DNA of 11,437 bases from Candidatus Spyradenecus faecavium. GTDB lineage: Bacteria > Verrucomicrobiota > Kiritimatiellia > RFP12 > DVOR01. The notes beneath the pieces are model-generated. The model ran no database searches. It was given only the letters and a program-made list of their open reading frames with translations, and had not been told where the DNA came from. Positions 1 to 8,542 of this stretch are shown piece by piece; position 1 is the stretch's first letter; the number at the start of each line of letters is the position of its first letter. The stretch lies in the NCBI GenBank assembly GCA_018713405.1, contig DVOR01000016.1, forward strand, positions 1 to 11,437, in the 5' to 3' direction. The translations under genes were made by a program, and so were the position numbers.

Positions 1-154
1 CGGGGCCGGCGATGAGGGTGACGGTGTGGCCGGCTTCGGCGGCGGCTTGGGCGATGGCGAAGCCCATGCGGCCGGTGGAGCGGTTGGAGAGGAAGCGGAC
101 GGGGTCGAGGGGCTCGCGGGTGGGGCCGGCGGTGATGAGGATGGAGAGTGGCAT
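1..154 (-). CDS. coaB: Phosphopantothenate--cysteine ligase (CoaB), N-terminal fragment
   Basis: CoaB joins 4'-phosphopantothenate to cysteine using a nucleotide triphosphate, in the cytosol, on the way to coenzyme A. Only the first 51 codons are in the window; the gene runs off the left edge. The translation begins MPLSILITAGPTREPLD and continues DPVRFLSNRSTGRMG, the hallmark opening of the CoaB Rossmann-like domain. The ATG at 154-152 is well fixed: an in-frame TAA lies at 169-167, only five codons upstream. Since CoaB is often the C-terminal half of a CoaBC fusion, that stop shows that no CoaC decarboxylase domain is fused in front here; a C-terminal fusion cannot be excluded. No clear Shine-Dalgarno is visible (the leader before ATG is pyrimidine-rich). 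panD, an earlier step of the same pathway, lies 352 bp upstream. Family assignment is firm although the fragment is short. Confidence 0.9.
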   Translation of the reverse strand, partial: MPLSILITAGPTREPLDPVRFLSNRSTGRMGFAIAQAAAEAGHTVTLIAGP

Positions 155-268
155 AGGGGGGACTGTTTAATGGCTAGTCGGAAATGAGGGAGAACGGAGA
201 ACGGGGCGCCCTTACGGGCGACGGACGGGGTGGAGGGGGACTGTGGAATGTTTGCCCTGCGGGGCTGA

Positions 269-296
269 CACGAAGGGGCACGAAGGACCACGAAGG
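269..296. repeat. Three copies of CACGAAGG at 10-bp period
   Basis: CACGAAGG occurs at 269-276, 279-286 and 289-296, each separated by two variable bases, so the copies are spaced exactly 10 bp, about one helical turn. On the coaB coding strand they read CCTTCGTG. They lie 115-142 bp upstream of the coaB start. This could be a phased binding site or a fragment of a dispersed low-complexity intergenic repeat; the sequence alone does not decide. The repeat itself is directly visible. Confidence 0.75.
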
Positions 297-402
297 TTCA
301 CTGGGGGAGGGCCACACGCAGCCTAACGGGACGTATCGGGAAGGATGAAAAGAGAGCGGAGAAAGGGGGCGTATGAGGGGCGGGGGGGGGAGGGGAAGGG
401 GT

Positions 403-419
403 GTGGGGCGGAGCCCCAC
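403..419. repeat. Small perfect inverted repeat (7-bp stem, 3-nt loop)
   Basis: GTGGGGC (403-409) and GCCCCAC (413-419) are perfectly complementary around a GGA loop. On the minus strand it would form a hairpin downstream of panD, but no T-run follows, so it is not a classical intrinsic terminator. It sits just beyond the 8-bp tandem repeat and the larger palindromes. Confidence 0.5.
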
Positions 420-429
420 CAAGAATGCC

Positions 430-461
430 AAGCTTCCAAGCCTCCAAACTTCCAAACTTCC
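430..461. repeat. Four-copy 8-bp tandem repeat (AARCYTCC type)
   Basis: The copies read AAGCTTCC, AAGCCTCC, AAACTTCC and AAACTTCC, back to back over exactly 32 bp. Read on the minus strand it is a GGAAGTTT-type repeat. It directly abuts the palindrome at 462-476. It is much less GC-rich than its surroundings. Such units can expand or contract by slippage; whether the same array occurs elsewhere in the genome cannot be told from here. Confidence 0.8.
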
Positions 462-513
462 GGCCGCGAAGCGGCCTTCGTTCTCTACTGAGGCCGCTTC
501 GCGGCCTCAGTAG
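462..513 (-). terminator. Paired palindromes at the end of panD; probable transcript-end or REP-like element
   Basis: A perfect 13-bp inverted repeat, arms 485-497 and 501-513 with a 3-nt loop, starts inside panD: the last sense codon (TAC) and the TGA stop lie in the 5' arm of the transcript hairpin. Its core at 492-506 (GGCCGCTTCGCGGCC) reappears in exact reverse complement at 462-476 (GGCCGCGAAGCGGCC), itself a 6-bp hairpin. Two opposed GC-rich palindromes could fold separately or with each other. There is no U-run after either, so I infer 3'-end protection, factor-assisted termination or a REP-like element rather than a classical intrinsic terminator. The structure is seen directly; its role is inference. 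Confidence 0.6.
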
Positions 514-866
514 GCTTGGGCGACGATGTTGTTGTCGGCGTCGAGGCGGACGACTTTGGGTCGGTGGGTGGGGGCGTCTTGCTCGGGGACTTGGGCGAAG
601 GCCATGACGATGAGGCGGTCGCCGACTTTGCCCATGTAGGCGGCGGCGCCGTTGAGGCAGGCGATGCGGGAGCCTCGGACGCCGGGGATGAGGTAGGTTT
701 CGAGGCGCTGGCCGTTGTCGAGGTTGGCGACGAGGACCTTTTCGTAGGGGTGGATGCCGACGGCGTCCATGAGGTCTTCGTCGACGGTGAGGGAGCCGAG
801 GTATTCGAGGTCGGCCTGGGTGACGCGGAGGTGGTGAAGCTTGGCGTGGAGAAGGGTCAGGGTCAT
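507..866 (-). CDS. panD: Aspartate 1-decarboxylase, pyruvoyl-dependent (PanD)
   Basis: PanD converts L-aspartate to beta-alanine, the amine half of pantothenate, in the cytosol. The 119-aa product has the usual length. It is made as a proenzyme that cleaves itself between Gly24 and Ser25, Ser25 becoming the pyruvoyl cofactor; the sequence here has exactly Y22-L-G-S25. Other conserved residues are in the expected places: Lys9, His11, Arg54, Thr57, Tyr58 and the N72-G-A-A stretch. I chose the ATG at 866-864 because it matches the family N-terminus (MTLTLLHAKLH); a longer in-frame extension to 941 would overlap the upstream gene by 74 bp and adds a low-complexity leader. The start lies 1 nt after the protease stop (TGACATG) with no good ribosome site, so translation is probably coupled. 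No PanZ/PanM maturation factor is visible nearby. The stop codon is inside a strong hairpin. Confidence 0.97.
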   Translation of the reverse strand: MTLTLLHAKLHHLRVTQADLEYLGSLTVDEDLMDAVGIHPYEKVLVANLDNGQRLETYLIPGVRGSRIACLNGAAAYMGKVGDRLIVMAFAQVPEQDAPTHRPKVVRLDADNNIVAQAY

Positions 867-867
867 G

Positions 868-3800
868 TCAGGGTTTCCAATCCCACTTGTAGGTGTTGGG
901 GACGAAGGGTTTGTGGGCGCGCTCGAAGGCGTCGACCTCACTGGTGAGGACGTCGAGGGCGGCGTCGAGCTGGGGGTCTCTGCCGGCGACGGCGTCTGCG
1001 GGGGTGGTTTCGACGATGACGTCGGGGAGGGCGCCGTGGAGCTCCATGTCGGTGCCGTCGAGGGTGTACCAGCCGTAGTGTGCGTGGCGGAAGGTGCCGA
1101 CGTCGAGGAGGGGGCGGTCGTTGGTGGCGATGACGCCGCCTTGGGTCTGGACGCCGACGAGCTTGCCGCGGCCGAGCTGCTTGATGGCGTGGGAGAAGAT
1201 CTCGCCGTTGGAGACGGTGTTTTGGTTGCAGAGGACGACGATGGGCTTGTCGAAGACGGGGCGGCCCCAGTAGCCGGAGAGGTAGGCGGGCTGGCCGTGG
1301 CGGGGGACGGACCAGGAGTGGCGCTGGACGCCGAGGATGTTGAGGACGCGGTCGGCGGTGAAGCCGCCGACGTTGTCGCGGACGTCGATGACCATGCCGG
1401 CCTTGTCGAAGCCTTCGGCGAAGATTTCGCGCTCGAAGCGGTTGTATTCGTCGTTGTTCATCTTGGCGATGTTGATGTAGCCGAAGGCGCCCCCGGAGCG
1501 GCGGTGGACGTAGTCGCGGCGGTCGGCGTAGAGGGCCTTTTGGAGGAGGTCGCGGGCTTGGGCGTAGGTGATGGCCTCGATGTAGACCTTGCGGGTTTGG
1601 TCGCCGGAGCGGACCTCGATGGTGTATTTGCCGGGGCGGGGGCCGTTGAGGAGGAGGGTGGGGTCCATGCCGTTGCGGATGGGCTTGCCGTCGATGGAGA
1701 CGACGAGGTCGCCGGGCTTGAGGTCGATCTGGGCGGAGTCCGCGGGGCCGTCGGGGATGACGCGGCGGACCATCCAGCCGACGTCGCCGGTGTAGTTTTG
1801 GTCGAATTGGATGCCGAGGTGTGAGGTGATGGGCTCCCAGGCGTTGGCGGAGGTGGTGCGTTCCCATTCCTTTCGGGAGTTGTCGGAGGGGTAGAAGCCG
1901 AGGTGGGAGGCGTTGAGCTCGCCGTTGAGGGCCTGGATGATGCGGTTGAAGACGGAGGAGCAGGGGGCGTAGCGGGCGGGGGCCTGGTATTTGAGGCGGA
2001 CGCGATCCCAGTCGGCGCCGTGGTGGTTGGCGTCGTAGAATTCGTCGCGGAGGACGCGCCAGGCGGAGAGGAAGGCGAGCTCTTGGTAGTCGGGGAGGGA
2101 GAGGGCTTGGTAGACGTTGAAGGGGTAGAGCTCGTCGAAGGTGCCGATGCGGTTGTCGTTGGTGATCATGATGAGGCGGTCGGGGGTGGCGCCGGGCTTG
2201 CCAACCCAGCCGATGGGGAAGCCCCAGCGGGCGTTGAGGAAGCGCGGGGCGAGGGCGTCGGGGATGGTGACCTCGTAGGTGCCGGCGCGGCCGTCGATGG
2301 TGGCGGGGAAGAGGATGCGGCGGGAGTCGGGGGCGAAGGTGGGGGCGCCCATGGCGGCGACGGGCTGGGCGTGGACGCGGCCGTGGAGGTCGTCGAAGTC
2401 GACGACGACGGGCTTGGGGCCTTGGGTGCGGGGTGCGCCGGCGTCGGCGTCGGGGCTGTTGGGGTCGGGGGCGTCGAGGGCGGTGGCGCCGAGGAGCTCG
2501 GAGGTCTCGGGGCGGTCTTGGAGGCTGAGGCCCATGTGCTCGATGGCCTTGCGGTAGGACTGGGCTTTGAGGGCCTCTTCGTCGTGGCGGTTGAGCCAGA
2601 CGTAGAAGAGGGTGGTGCCGGAGCCGACGCGCTGGCCGTTCCAGGCGATGAGCTTGCCGTCGGGGGACCAGGCGGGGGTGCCGTCCCAGGTGAAGGAGCG
2701 GGAGAGGTTGTAGGGCTTGGCGTCGGGGTCGTCGATGGGGAGGACCCAGATGTCGCTGTTGGCGTAGTCGTCCTCCATGGCGGCGACGAGCCAGCGGCCG
2801 TCGGGGGACCAGTCGTAGGAGTTGACGCGCTTGACTTGGGGAAGGGTGCGGATGACGTTGCCGTCGAGGTCGGCGACGACGATGCGGCAGGTGGTCTCGA
2901 CCCAGGCGAGGCGGGAGCCGTCGGGGGAGACGGAGAGCATGGAGCGGTTGACGGGGTCCTGCTTGATGGGGCGGACGTCGAAGGCGGCGTTCTCCCACCA
3001 GAAGTGGTCGGGGCGGGCCTTTTGGGCGAGGAGGAGGGCGGTGCCGTCGCCGCGGTCGGAGAGGATGTAGAGGCGGGAGGCGTCCTTGGAGAAGACGGCT
3101 TCGCGCTCATGGGTGCGGGAGTCGCCGTAGACGAGGCGGGGCTCGCGGAGGACGGTGTCCATGACGTAGACGTCGCCGCCGGCGGTGAAGGCGAACTGGA
3201 GGCCGTCGGCGGTGGCGGAGAGGGAGCCGATGGCGTCGTTGTTCCAGAGGGAGTTGTAGTGGCGGCGGCGGATGGGGGGGCGTGCGAGGCCGGTGTCCTC
3301 GGGGATGAGGTCGATGCGGCGGGGTGCGCGGCCGGGGCGGGTGGGGTCGAAGGACCAGAACCAGAGGCCCTGGCGGAAGACCATGGTGCGGCCGTCGGCG
3401 GAGAGGGTGGGGGCGATGACGCTGTCGCCCTCGAAGAAGGTGAGCTGGCGTTCCTCGGTGCCGGGGAAGGCGTGCCACCAGATGTTCTGGGTGCCGCCCT
3501 GGCCGGAGACGTAGTAGAAGCCGTTGCCGTCGGGGCACCAGATGGGGGAGAGGCTCTCGGAGGGGTGCTTGACGGCGAGGGCGAAGGTGCGGGTCTGGGT
3601 GTCGTAGCACCAGATGCGGGCGGCGTTCTCGCCGGTGAAGCCCTTGCGGTAGAGGCTCTCGCCTTCCTGGACGAAGAGGAGGTAGCGGCCGTCGGGGGAG
3701 AGGGAGGGGTCGCTGCCCATGGCGTCGAAGACCTGGCGCTCGGCGGCGCGCTTGTCGACGGGGAGCCAGGCGAGGCGGCCTTGGTCGAAGATGGTGCCGT

Positions 3801-4284
3801 TGTCGTCGCGGAGGACGTAGCAGAGGAGCTCGGAGTCGTCGGCGGACCAGATGTAGGGGCGCTCGCCCTCGGAGTTGAAGCCGATCTGGCGGGCCTCGGC
3901 GCCCTCGTCGATCGCGGCGACGAAGACGTGCCAGCCGCCGGCGCGGTTGGACTGGAAGGCGAAGCGCTTGCCGTCGCGGGAGACGACGGGCCAGGCGTCG
4001 TGGCCGGTGGAGTGCTGGAGGATCTTGGCGGTGCCGCCGGTGACGGGGGCGATCCAGATGGCGTCGCACCATTCGAAGATGAAACGGTCGCCGTCTGGGA
4101 GGAGGGCCGGGCGGCTGGCGAGGTAGATGTGGGAGGGGTCGAAGCCTTGGGGGAGGGTGACCTCGGGGGGGCGGCAGGGCCATTGGGCGGCGTCGGGCGC
4201 GTCGGCCTGCTGGGCGCGGGCGGGGAGGGCGAGGGCGCAGAGCAGGAGGGTCGCGGCGAGGCGAAGGGGTCGGTGGGCGCGCAT
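868..4284 (-). CDS. Secreted tricorn-type serine protease (peptidase family S41)
   Basis: A 1138-aa protein resembling tricorn protease, which degrades peptides. Residues 1-24 form a signal peptide (Arg-rich start, Leu/Ala core, ARA|QQ cleavage site), predicting export to the periplasm or beyond, unlike the cytosolic archaeal enzyme. Residues about 45-680 contain repeated SPDG-type beta-propeller blades (for example 196-200, 453-456, 493-496, 540-543), the gated substrate channels of tricorn. About 730-815 matches the helical C1 domain, 822-905 a PDZ domain, and 930-1095 the S41 core. Catalytic candidates are Ser793-His794 (NASH), Ser1025 in TVSNGE and Glu1081 in MELHG, with the oxyanion-side DVRDNVGG at 967-974. 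The nucleophile is followed by Asn rather than the Asp of archaeal tricorn. The ATG at 4284 has a perfect AGGAGG nine bases upstream. It lies 4 nt after the ABC exporter and 1 nt before panD. Family is certain, substrate unknown. Confidence 0.93.
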   Translation of the reverse strand: MRAHRPLRLAATLLLCALALPARAQQADAPDAAQWPCRPPEVTLPQGFDPSHIYLASRPALLPDGDRFIFEWCDAIWIAPVTGGTAKILQHSTGHDAWPVVSRDGKRFAFQSNRAGGWHVFVAAIDEGAEARQIGFNSEGERPYIWSADDSELLCYVLRDDNGTIFDQGRLAWLPVDKRAAERQVFDAMGSDPSLSPDGRYLLFVQEGESLYRKGFTGENAARIWCYDTQTRTFALAVKHPSESLSPIWCPDGNGFYYVSGQGGTQNIWWHAFPGTEERQLTFFEGDSVIAPTLSADGRTMVFRQGLWFWSFDPTRPGRAPRRIDLIPEDTGLARPPIRRRHYNSLWNNDAIGSLSATADGLQFAFTAGGDVYVMDTVLREPRLVYGDSRTHEREAVFSKDASRLYILSDRGDGTALLLAQKARPDHFWWENAAFDVRPIKQDPVNRSMLSVSPDGSRLAWVETTCRIVVADLDGNVIRTLPQVKRVNSYDWSPDGRWLVAAMEDDYANSDIWVLPIDDPDAKPYNLSRSFTWDGTPAWSPDGKLIAWNGQRVGSGTTLFYVWLNRHDEEALKAQSYRKAIEHMGLSLQDRPETSELLGATALDAPDPNSPDADAGAPRTQGPKPVVVDFDDLHGRVHAQPVAAMGAPTFAPDSRRILFPATIDGRAGTYEVTIPDALAPRFLNARWGFPIGWVGKPGATPDRLIMITNDNRIGTFDELYPFNVYQALSLPDYQELAFLSAWRVLRDEFYDANHHGADWDRVRLKYQAPARYAPCSSVFNRIIQALNGELNASHLGFYPSDNSRKEWERTTSANAWEPITSHLGIQFDQNYTGDVGWMVRRVIPDGPADSAQIDLKPGDLVVSIDGKPIRNGMDPTLLLNGPRPGKYTIEVRSGDQTRKVYIEAITYAQARDLLQKALYADRRDYVHRRSGGAFGYINIAKMNNDEYNRFEREIFAEGFDKAGMVIDVRDNVGGFTADRVLNILGVQRHSWSVPRHGQPAYLSGYWGRPVFDKPIVVLCNQNTVSNGEIFSHAIKQLGRGKLVGVQTQGGVIATNDRPLLDVGTFRHAHYGWYTLDGTDMELHGALPDVIVETTPADAVAGRDPQLDAALDVLTSEVDAFERAHKPFVPNTYKWDWKP

Positions 4285-4288
4285 GGGG

Positions 4289-6295
<2,007 letters not shown>

Positions 6296-6314
6296 GTGCG
6301 CTCCGGGGATGAAG

Positions 6315-6340
6315 GGGGGCCGCCGGTCGCGGCGGCCCCC
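6315..6340 (-). terminator. GC-rich hairpin between the carboxyltransferase and ABC exporter genes
   Basis: A perfect 10-bp stem (GGGGGCCGCC at 6315-6324, GGCGGCCCCC at 6331-6340) with a 6-nt loop fills half of the 52-bp gap. In the transcript it begins 7 nt after the pycB stop and ends 19 nt before the exporter ATG. Only TTC follows it, so it lacks the U-run of an intrinsic terminator. I infer a partial terminator or an RNA-stability element that separates expression of pycB from the three genes behind it. Confidence 0.5.
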
Positions 6341-6347
6341 GCGTGGG

Positions 6348-8198
6348 TCACTCGATCTCGGCCAGGGGCTCGCCCTTCTGAACCGTCTCGCCGGGCTTGA
6401 CGAGGAAGCGGACGATCTTGCAGTCCTCGGTCGCCTTGACGGGGTTGAAGAGCTTCATGGCCTCGAGCACGCAGACGGGCTGGCCGGCCTTGACGGCGGC
6501 GCCTTCCTCGGCCATGTTGGCCTTGCCCGGGGCGTCCGCGCGGTAGAAGGTGCCCGTGAGCGTGGCGTTCAGGGTCTTCTTCGGCGCGGCGGCGGGGGCG
6601 GGCGCGGCCTCCTGGGCGGGGGCCTCGGCGGCCGGCGCGGCCGCGAGGGCGGAGGCGTCGACCTTCAGGTTGCCGCCGAGCGACCCGAAGAGGGCGACGA
6701 ACTGCTTGCCGATGACGGCGAACTTGGCGTCGTCCGCGGAGAGCGGCGCGGGCTTGGGCGCTTCCTTGGCCTGCTTGGCCTGCTCCGCGGCCTTGGCGAT
6801 GGTGAGCTCGCCGTCGGCGGGGATCGGGTCACGCTCGCCCTCGGGCTTGGCGCGCCACTTGAAGAAGTCCAGCGCCACGGCCGGGAACATGCAGTAGGAG
6901 AGGATGTCCTCCTCGCTCTGCACCAGCTTGGGGTCCAGCTCCTTGGCGGCCTTGGCCAGGCCGGGCTCGAGCAGGTCGGCGGGGCGGCAGGTGATCTTCT
7001 TCTCCTTGCCCAGGATCTGCTTCTCGAGCTTCGGGTCCACCGGCGCGGGGGAGCGGCCATAGTAGCCGGCCACGTACTGGCGCGTCTCGTTGGTGACGGT
7101 TTCGTAACGCTTGCCGGTGAGGACGTTGAGCACGGCCTGCACGCCCATGATCTGCGAGGTGGGCGTCACCAGCGGGGGATAGCCCATGTCCTTGCGCACG
7201 CGCGGGAGCTCCTCGAGCACCTCGGGCAGCTTGTCGAGCGCGCCCTGCTGGGCCAGCTGGCTGCGGGTGTTCGAGATCATGCCGCCGGGGATGTGGTGGA
7301 TCAGCACCTGCACGTCCACGACCTCCGCGTTCGCGTTGGCCTGGAGGGCGCGCTGCGGCTTCAGCTTCTTGAAGTACTCATCGATCTCGGTGATGCGGTC
7401 GACCTTCACGCCGGTCTCGTAGCCCAGGCCCTCGAGGATGGCCTTCATCGTGCCGTGGGCCGGCTGCGAGGAGAAGCCCGAGAGCGTGGCGACGGCGCAG
7501 TCGATCGCGCCCGCGCCGGCCTCGACCGCGGCCATGTACATCGCCGGGGCCATGCCGCTGGTCATGTGCGAGTGCACCTCGATGGGCAGGTCGGGCAGGG
7601 CCTTCTTCAGCGCGCCCACCAGCTCGCGCGCCGCCGCGGGCGTCAGGATGCCGGCCATGTCCTTGATGGCGAGCGAATCGATGCCCAGGTCCACCTGCTC
7701 CTTCGCGAACTTCACGAAGTTCGCCGCCGTGTGCACCGGCGAGACGGTGTAGCAGATGGTGCCCTGCGCGTGCCCGCCGTACTTTTTCACCGCCTTGATC
7801 GCGGCCTCGAGGTTGCGCACGTCGTTCAGCGCGTCGAAGCAACGGAAGATGTCCATCCCGTTCTCGCACATCTTCGCGACGCAACGCTCCAGCACGTCGT
7901 CCGGGTAATGCTTGTAGCCCAGGCAGTTCTGGCCGCGCAGCAGCATCTGCAGCGGAGTCTTCTTACAGACGGCCTTGATCTGGCGCAGACGCTCCCACGG
8001 ATCCTCGCGCAGGAAGCGCATGCACACGTCGAACGTCGCGCCGCCCCAGCACTCAATCGCGTAGAAGCCCGCGTCGTCCACCGCCTCCAGGATGCCCAGG
8101 ATGTCCTTGGTGCGCATGCGCGTGGCCCAGAGCGACTGGTGCGCGTCGCGCAGGGTGGTGTCGACGAAACGGACCCGTTTCTTCTCGGTTTTGACCAT
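6348..8198 (-). CDS. Biotin-dependent carboxyltransferase, PycB/OadA type, with AccB-like biotin domain
   Basis: A 616-aa cytosolic enzyme that moves a carboxyl group between carboxybiotin and pyruvate/oxaloacetate. The carboxyltransferase TIM barrel spans about 8-270: the RDAHQS motif holds metal ligand Asp18, Lys179 in IKDMAG is the expected carbamylated lysine, and His209/His211 lie in the HSHMTSG motif. The PycB/OadA conserved region follows (about 290-510), then an Ala/Pro-rich linker (515-540). The biotin domain (about 543-616) has biotinyl Lys582 in EAMK. Its GTFYRADAP opening and inserted loop look like the thumb of acetyl-CoA carboxylase BCCP (AccB), not the usual PycB/OadA biotin domain. 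Neither a biotin carboxylase (PycA/AccC) nor the membrane decarboxylase subunit OadB is in the window, so pyruvate carboxylase subunit B, oxaloacetate decarboxylase alpha and transcarboxylase 5S cannot be separated; I favour PycB. AAGGA about nine bases upstream supports the ATG at 8198. A promoter lies at 8256-8284. Confidence 0.9.
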   Translation of the reverse strand: MVKTEKKRVRFVDTTLRDAHQSLWATRMRTKDILGILEAVDDAGFYAIECWGGATFDVCMRFLREDPWERLRQIKAVCKKTPLQMLLRGQNCLGYKHYPDDVLERCVAKMCENGMDIFRCFDALNDVRNLEAAIKAVKKYGGHAQGTICYTVSPVHTAANFVKFAKEQVDLGIDSLAIKDMAGILTPAAARELVGALKKALPDLPIEVHSHMTSGMAPAMYMAAVEAGAGAIDCAVATLSGFSSQPAHGTMKAILEGLGYETGVKVDRITEIDEYFKKLKPQRALQANANAEVVDVQVLIHHIPGGMISNTRSQLAQQGALDKLPEVLEELPRVRKDMGYPPLVTPTSQIMGVQAVLNVLTGKRYETVTNETRQYVAGYYGRSPAPVDPKLEKQILGKEKKITCRPADLLEPGLAKAAKELDPKLVQSEEDILSYCMFPAVALDFFKWRAKPEGERDPIPADGELTIAKAAEQAKQAKEAPKPAPLSADDAKFAVIGKQFVALFGSLGGNLKVDASALAAAPAAEAPAQEAAPAPAAAPKKTLNATLTGTFYRADAPGKANMAEEGAAVKAGQPVCVLEAMKLFNPVKATEDCKIVRFLVKPGETVQKGEPLAEIE

Positions 8199-8220
8199 GA
8201 GTTTGCTTCCTTTCGCAGGT

Positions 8221-8236
8221 CAAGCCATGGGGCTTG
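8221..8236. promoter_or_regulatory. Perfect 6-bp palindrome in the leader of the carboxyltransferase gene
   Basis: CAAGCC and GGCTTG flank a 4-bp centre (8221-8236). It lies between the predicted transcription start (near 8249) and the ribosome site, at roughly +13 to +28. It could be a downstream operator or a small 5'-UTR hairpin that ends ten bases before the AGGA. The symmetry is seen; a role is inferred. Confidence 0.4.
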
Positions 8237-8255
8237 GAATCATAGAACGCCACCC

Positions 8256-8284
8256 ATTATCCCACTTTCCCCCTTTCGGGTCAA
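8256..8284 (-). promoter_or_regulatory. Sigma70-like promoter of the carboxyltransferase gene
   Basis: On the minus strand, TTGACC (8284-8279) and GATAAT (8261-8256) each match the consensus at five of six positions and are exactly 17 bp apart. The predicted start near 8249 gives a leader of about 50 nt with a ribosome site. The preceding gene is closed by an intrinsic terminator, so an own promoter is expected here. A second TATGAT hexamer (8244-8239) lacks a -35 partner. Confidence 0.75.
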
Positions 8285-8327
8285 GCGGCCACCCCCTCCG
8301 CCCCTCCAAAAGGGCGACCTCCCCTCC

Positions 8328-8377
8328 GTTCCCGGGGAACTCCCAAGGCCCCCCGAAGCGGCCCCGGCAAGGGGCCG
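8328..8377. promoter_or_regulatory. Two inverted repeats upstream of the promoter
   Basis: GTTCCC-G-GGGAAC (8328-8340) is a perfect odd dyad starting 44 bp upstream of the -35 box. A 7-bp stem, CGGCCCC/GGGGCCG around GGCAA, follows at 8359-8377. Either could be an operator; no regulator family can be assigned from the sequence. In such GC-rich DNA some dyads arise by chance, hence the low confidence. Confidence 0.3.
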
Positions 8378-8402
8378 GTTGAAATAAGTGCAGATGGATT
8401 TC

Positions 8403-8490
8403 CGAAACCCTTAAGGGTTTGGGGCGAAACCCTTAGGGTTTTGGGTCGAACCCCTTAGGGTTTCGCGGCGGACCCTTTAGGGTTTCGGGG
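8403..8490. repeat. Array of four 22-bp repeats with CCCTTAGGG-type dyads
   Basis: Four units start at 8403, 8425, 8447 and 8469, each exactly 22 bp and beginning CG. Each carries a dyad: AAACCCTTAAGGGTTT (a perfect 16-bp palindrome, 8405-8420), AAACCCTTAGGGTTT (perfect about one centre base, 8427-8441), AACCCCTTAGGGTTT (one mismatch, 8449-8463) and ACCCTTTAGGGT (8472-8483). The rest of each unit is G-rich spacer. The period is about two helical turns, so all dyads face the same side. The array lies between the terminator of the upstream operon and the promoter of the carboxyltransferase gene, about 120-205 bp above the -35 box. It has no CRISPR character: there are no unique spacers. A cooperative binding array for a dimeric regulator is my leading inference; a dispersed intergenic repeat is the alternative. 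Confidence 0.9.
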
Positions 8491-8509
8491 GTGGGGGCGG
8501 GGGTGGGGC

Positions 8510-8534
8510 AAAAAAAGCCGCCCGGGTGGGCGGC
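8510..8534 (-). terminator. Intrinsic terminator of the dehydratase-leuB-prenyl synthase operon
   Basis: In the transcript, GCCGCCC and GGGCGGC form a perfect 7-bp GC stem around ACCC, followed immediately by seven U residues (T-run 8516-8510). The stem starts 8 nt after the prenyl synthase stop codon. This is a textbook Rho-independent terminator on the minus strand. Confidence 0.95.
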
Positions 8535-8542
8535 GTTTGGGG

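Larger units (their letters stand above)
155..506. other. Repeat-rich intergenic region between panD and coaB
   Basis: This 352-bp stretch separates the panD stop codon from the coaB start, on the same strand. Open frames crossing it on either strand (about 70 to 95 codons) are proline- or arginine-rich low-complexity translations without a ribosome site, and I do not call them genes. It must contain the coaB leader, but I find no good sigma70 promoter: an AT-richer patch just before coaB (about 163-185) gives only a TTAAAC-like -10 with no -35 partner. It holds several short repeats and inverted repeats listed separately, and a small 5-bp stem (CGCCC/GGGCG, 207-220). Confidence 0.75.

Noticed and set aside
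174..607. Possible small genes in the panD-coaB gap: 93 codons on the minus strand, 68 on the plus strand
   Set aside because: Both are low-complexity (Pro-rich or Arg/Gly-rich), run across repeats and palindromes, and lack ribosome sites and recognisable motifs. The plus-strand one also overlaps panD.
867..941. Longer PanD start, adding 25 residues
   Set aside because: The extension overlaps the protease gene, is Ser/Pro/Thr low-complexity and would displace the conserved PanD N-terminus, whose Lys9 and Gly24-Ser25 positions fit the ATG at 866.
8053..8253. A 66-codon minus-strand frame starting in the carboxyltransferase leader, a possible leader peptide
   Set aside because: It begins at the very edge of the predicted transcript with no ribosome site and continues as a shifted, Arg/His-rich reading far into the carboxyltransferase gene.
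8403..8490. CRISPR array or telomere-like DNA, because of regular repeats containing TTAGGG
   Set aside because: Units are contiguous 22-mers with a degenerate palindromic core and no unique spacers, and no cas genes are near. TTAGGG here is part of a dyad in an internal intergenic region, not a terminal repeat.
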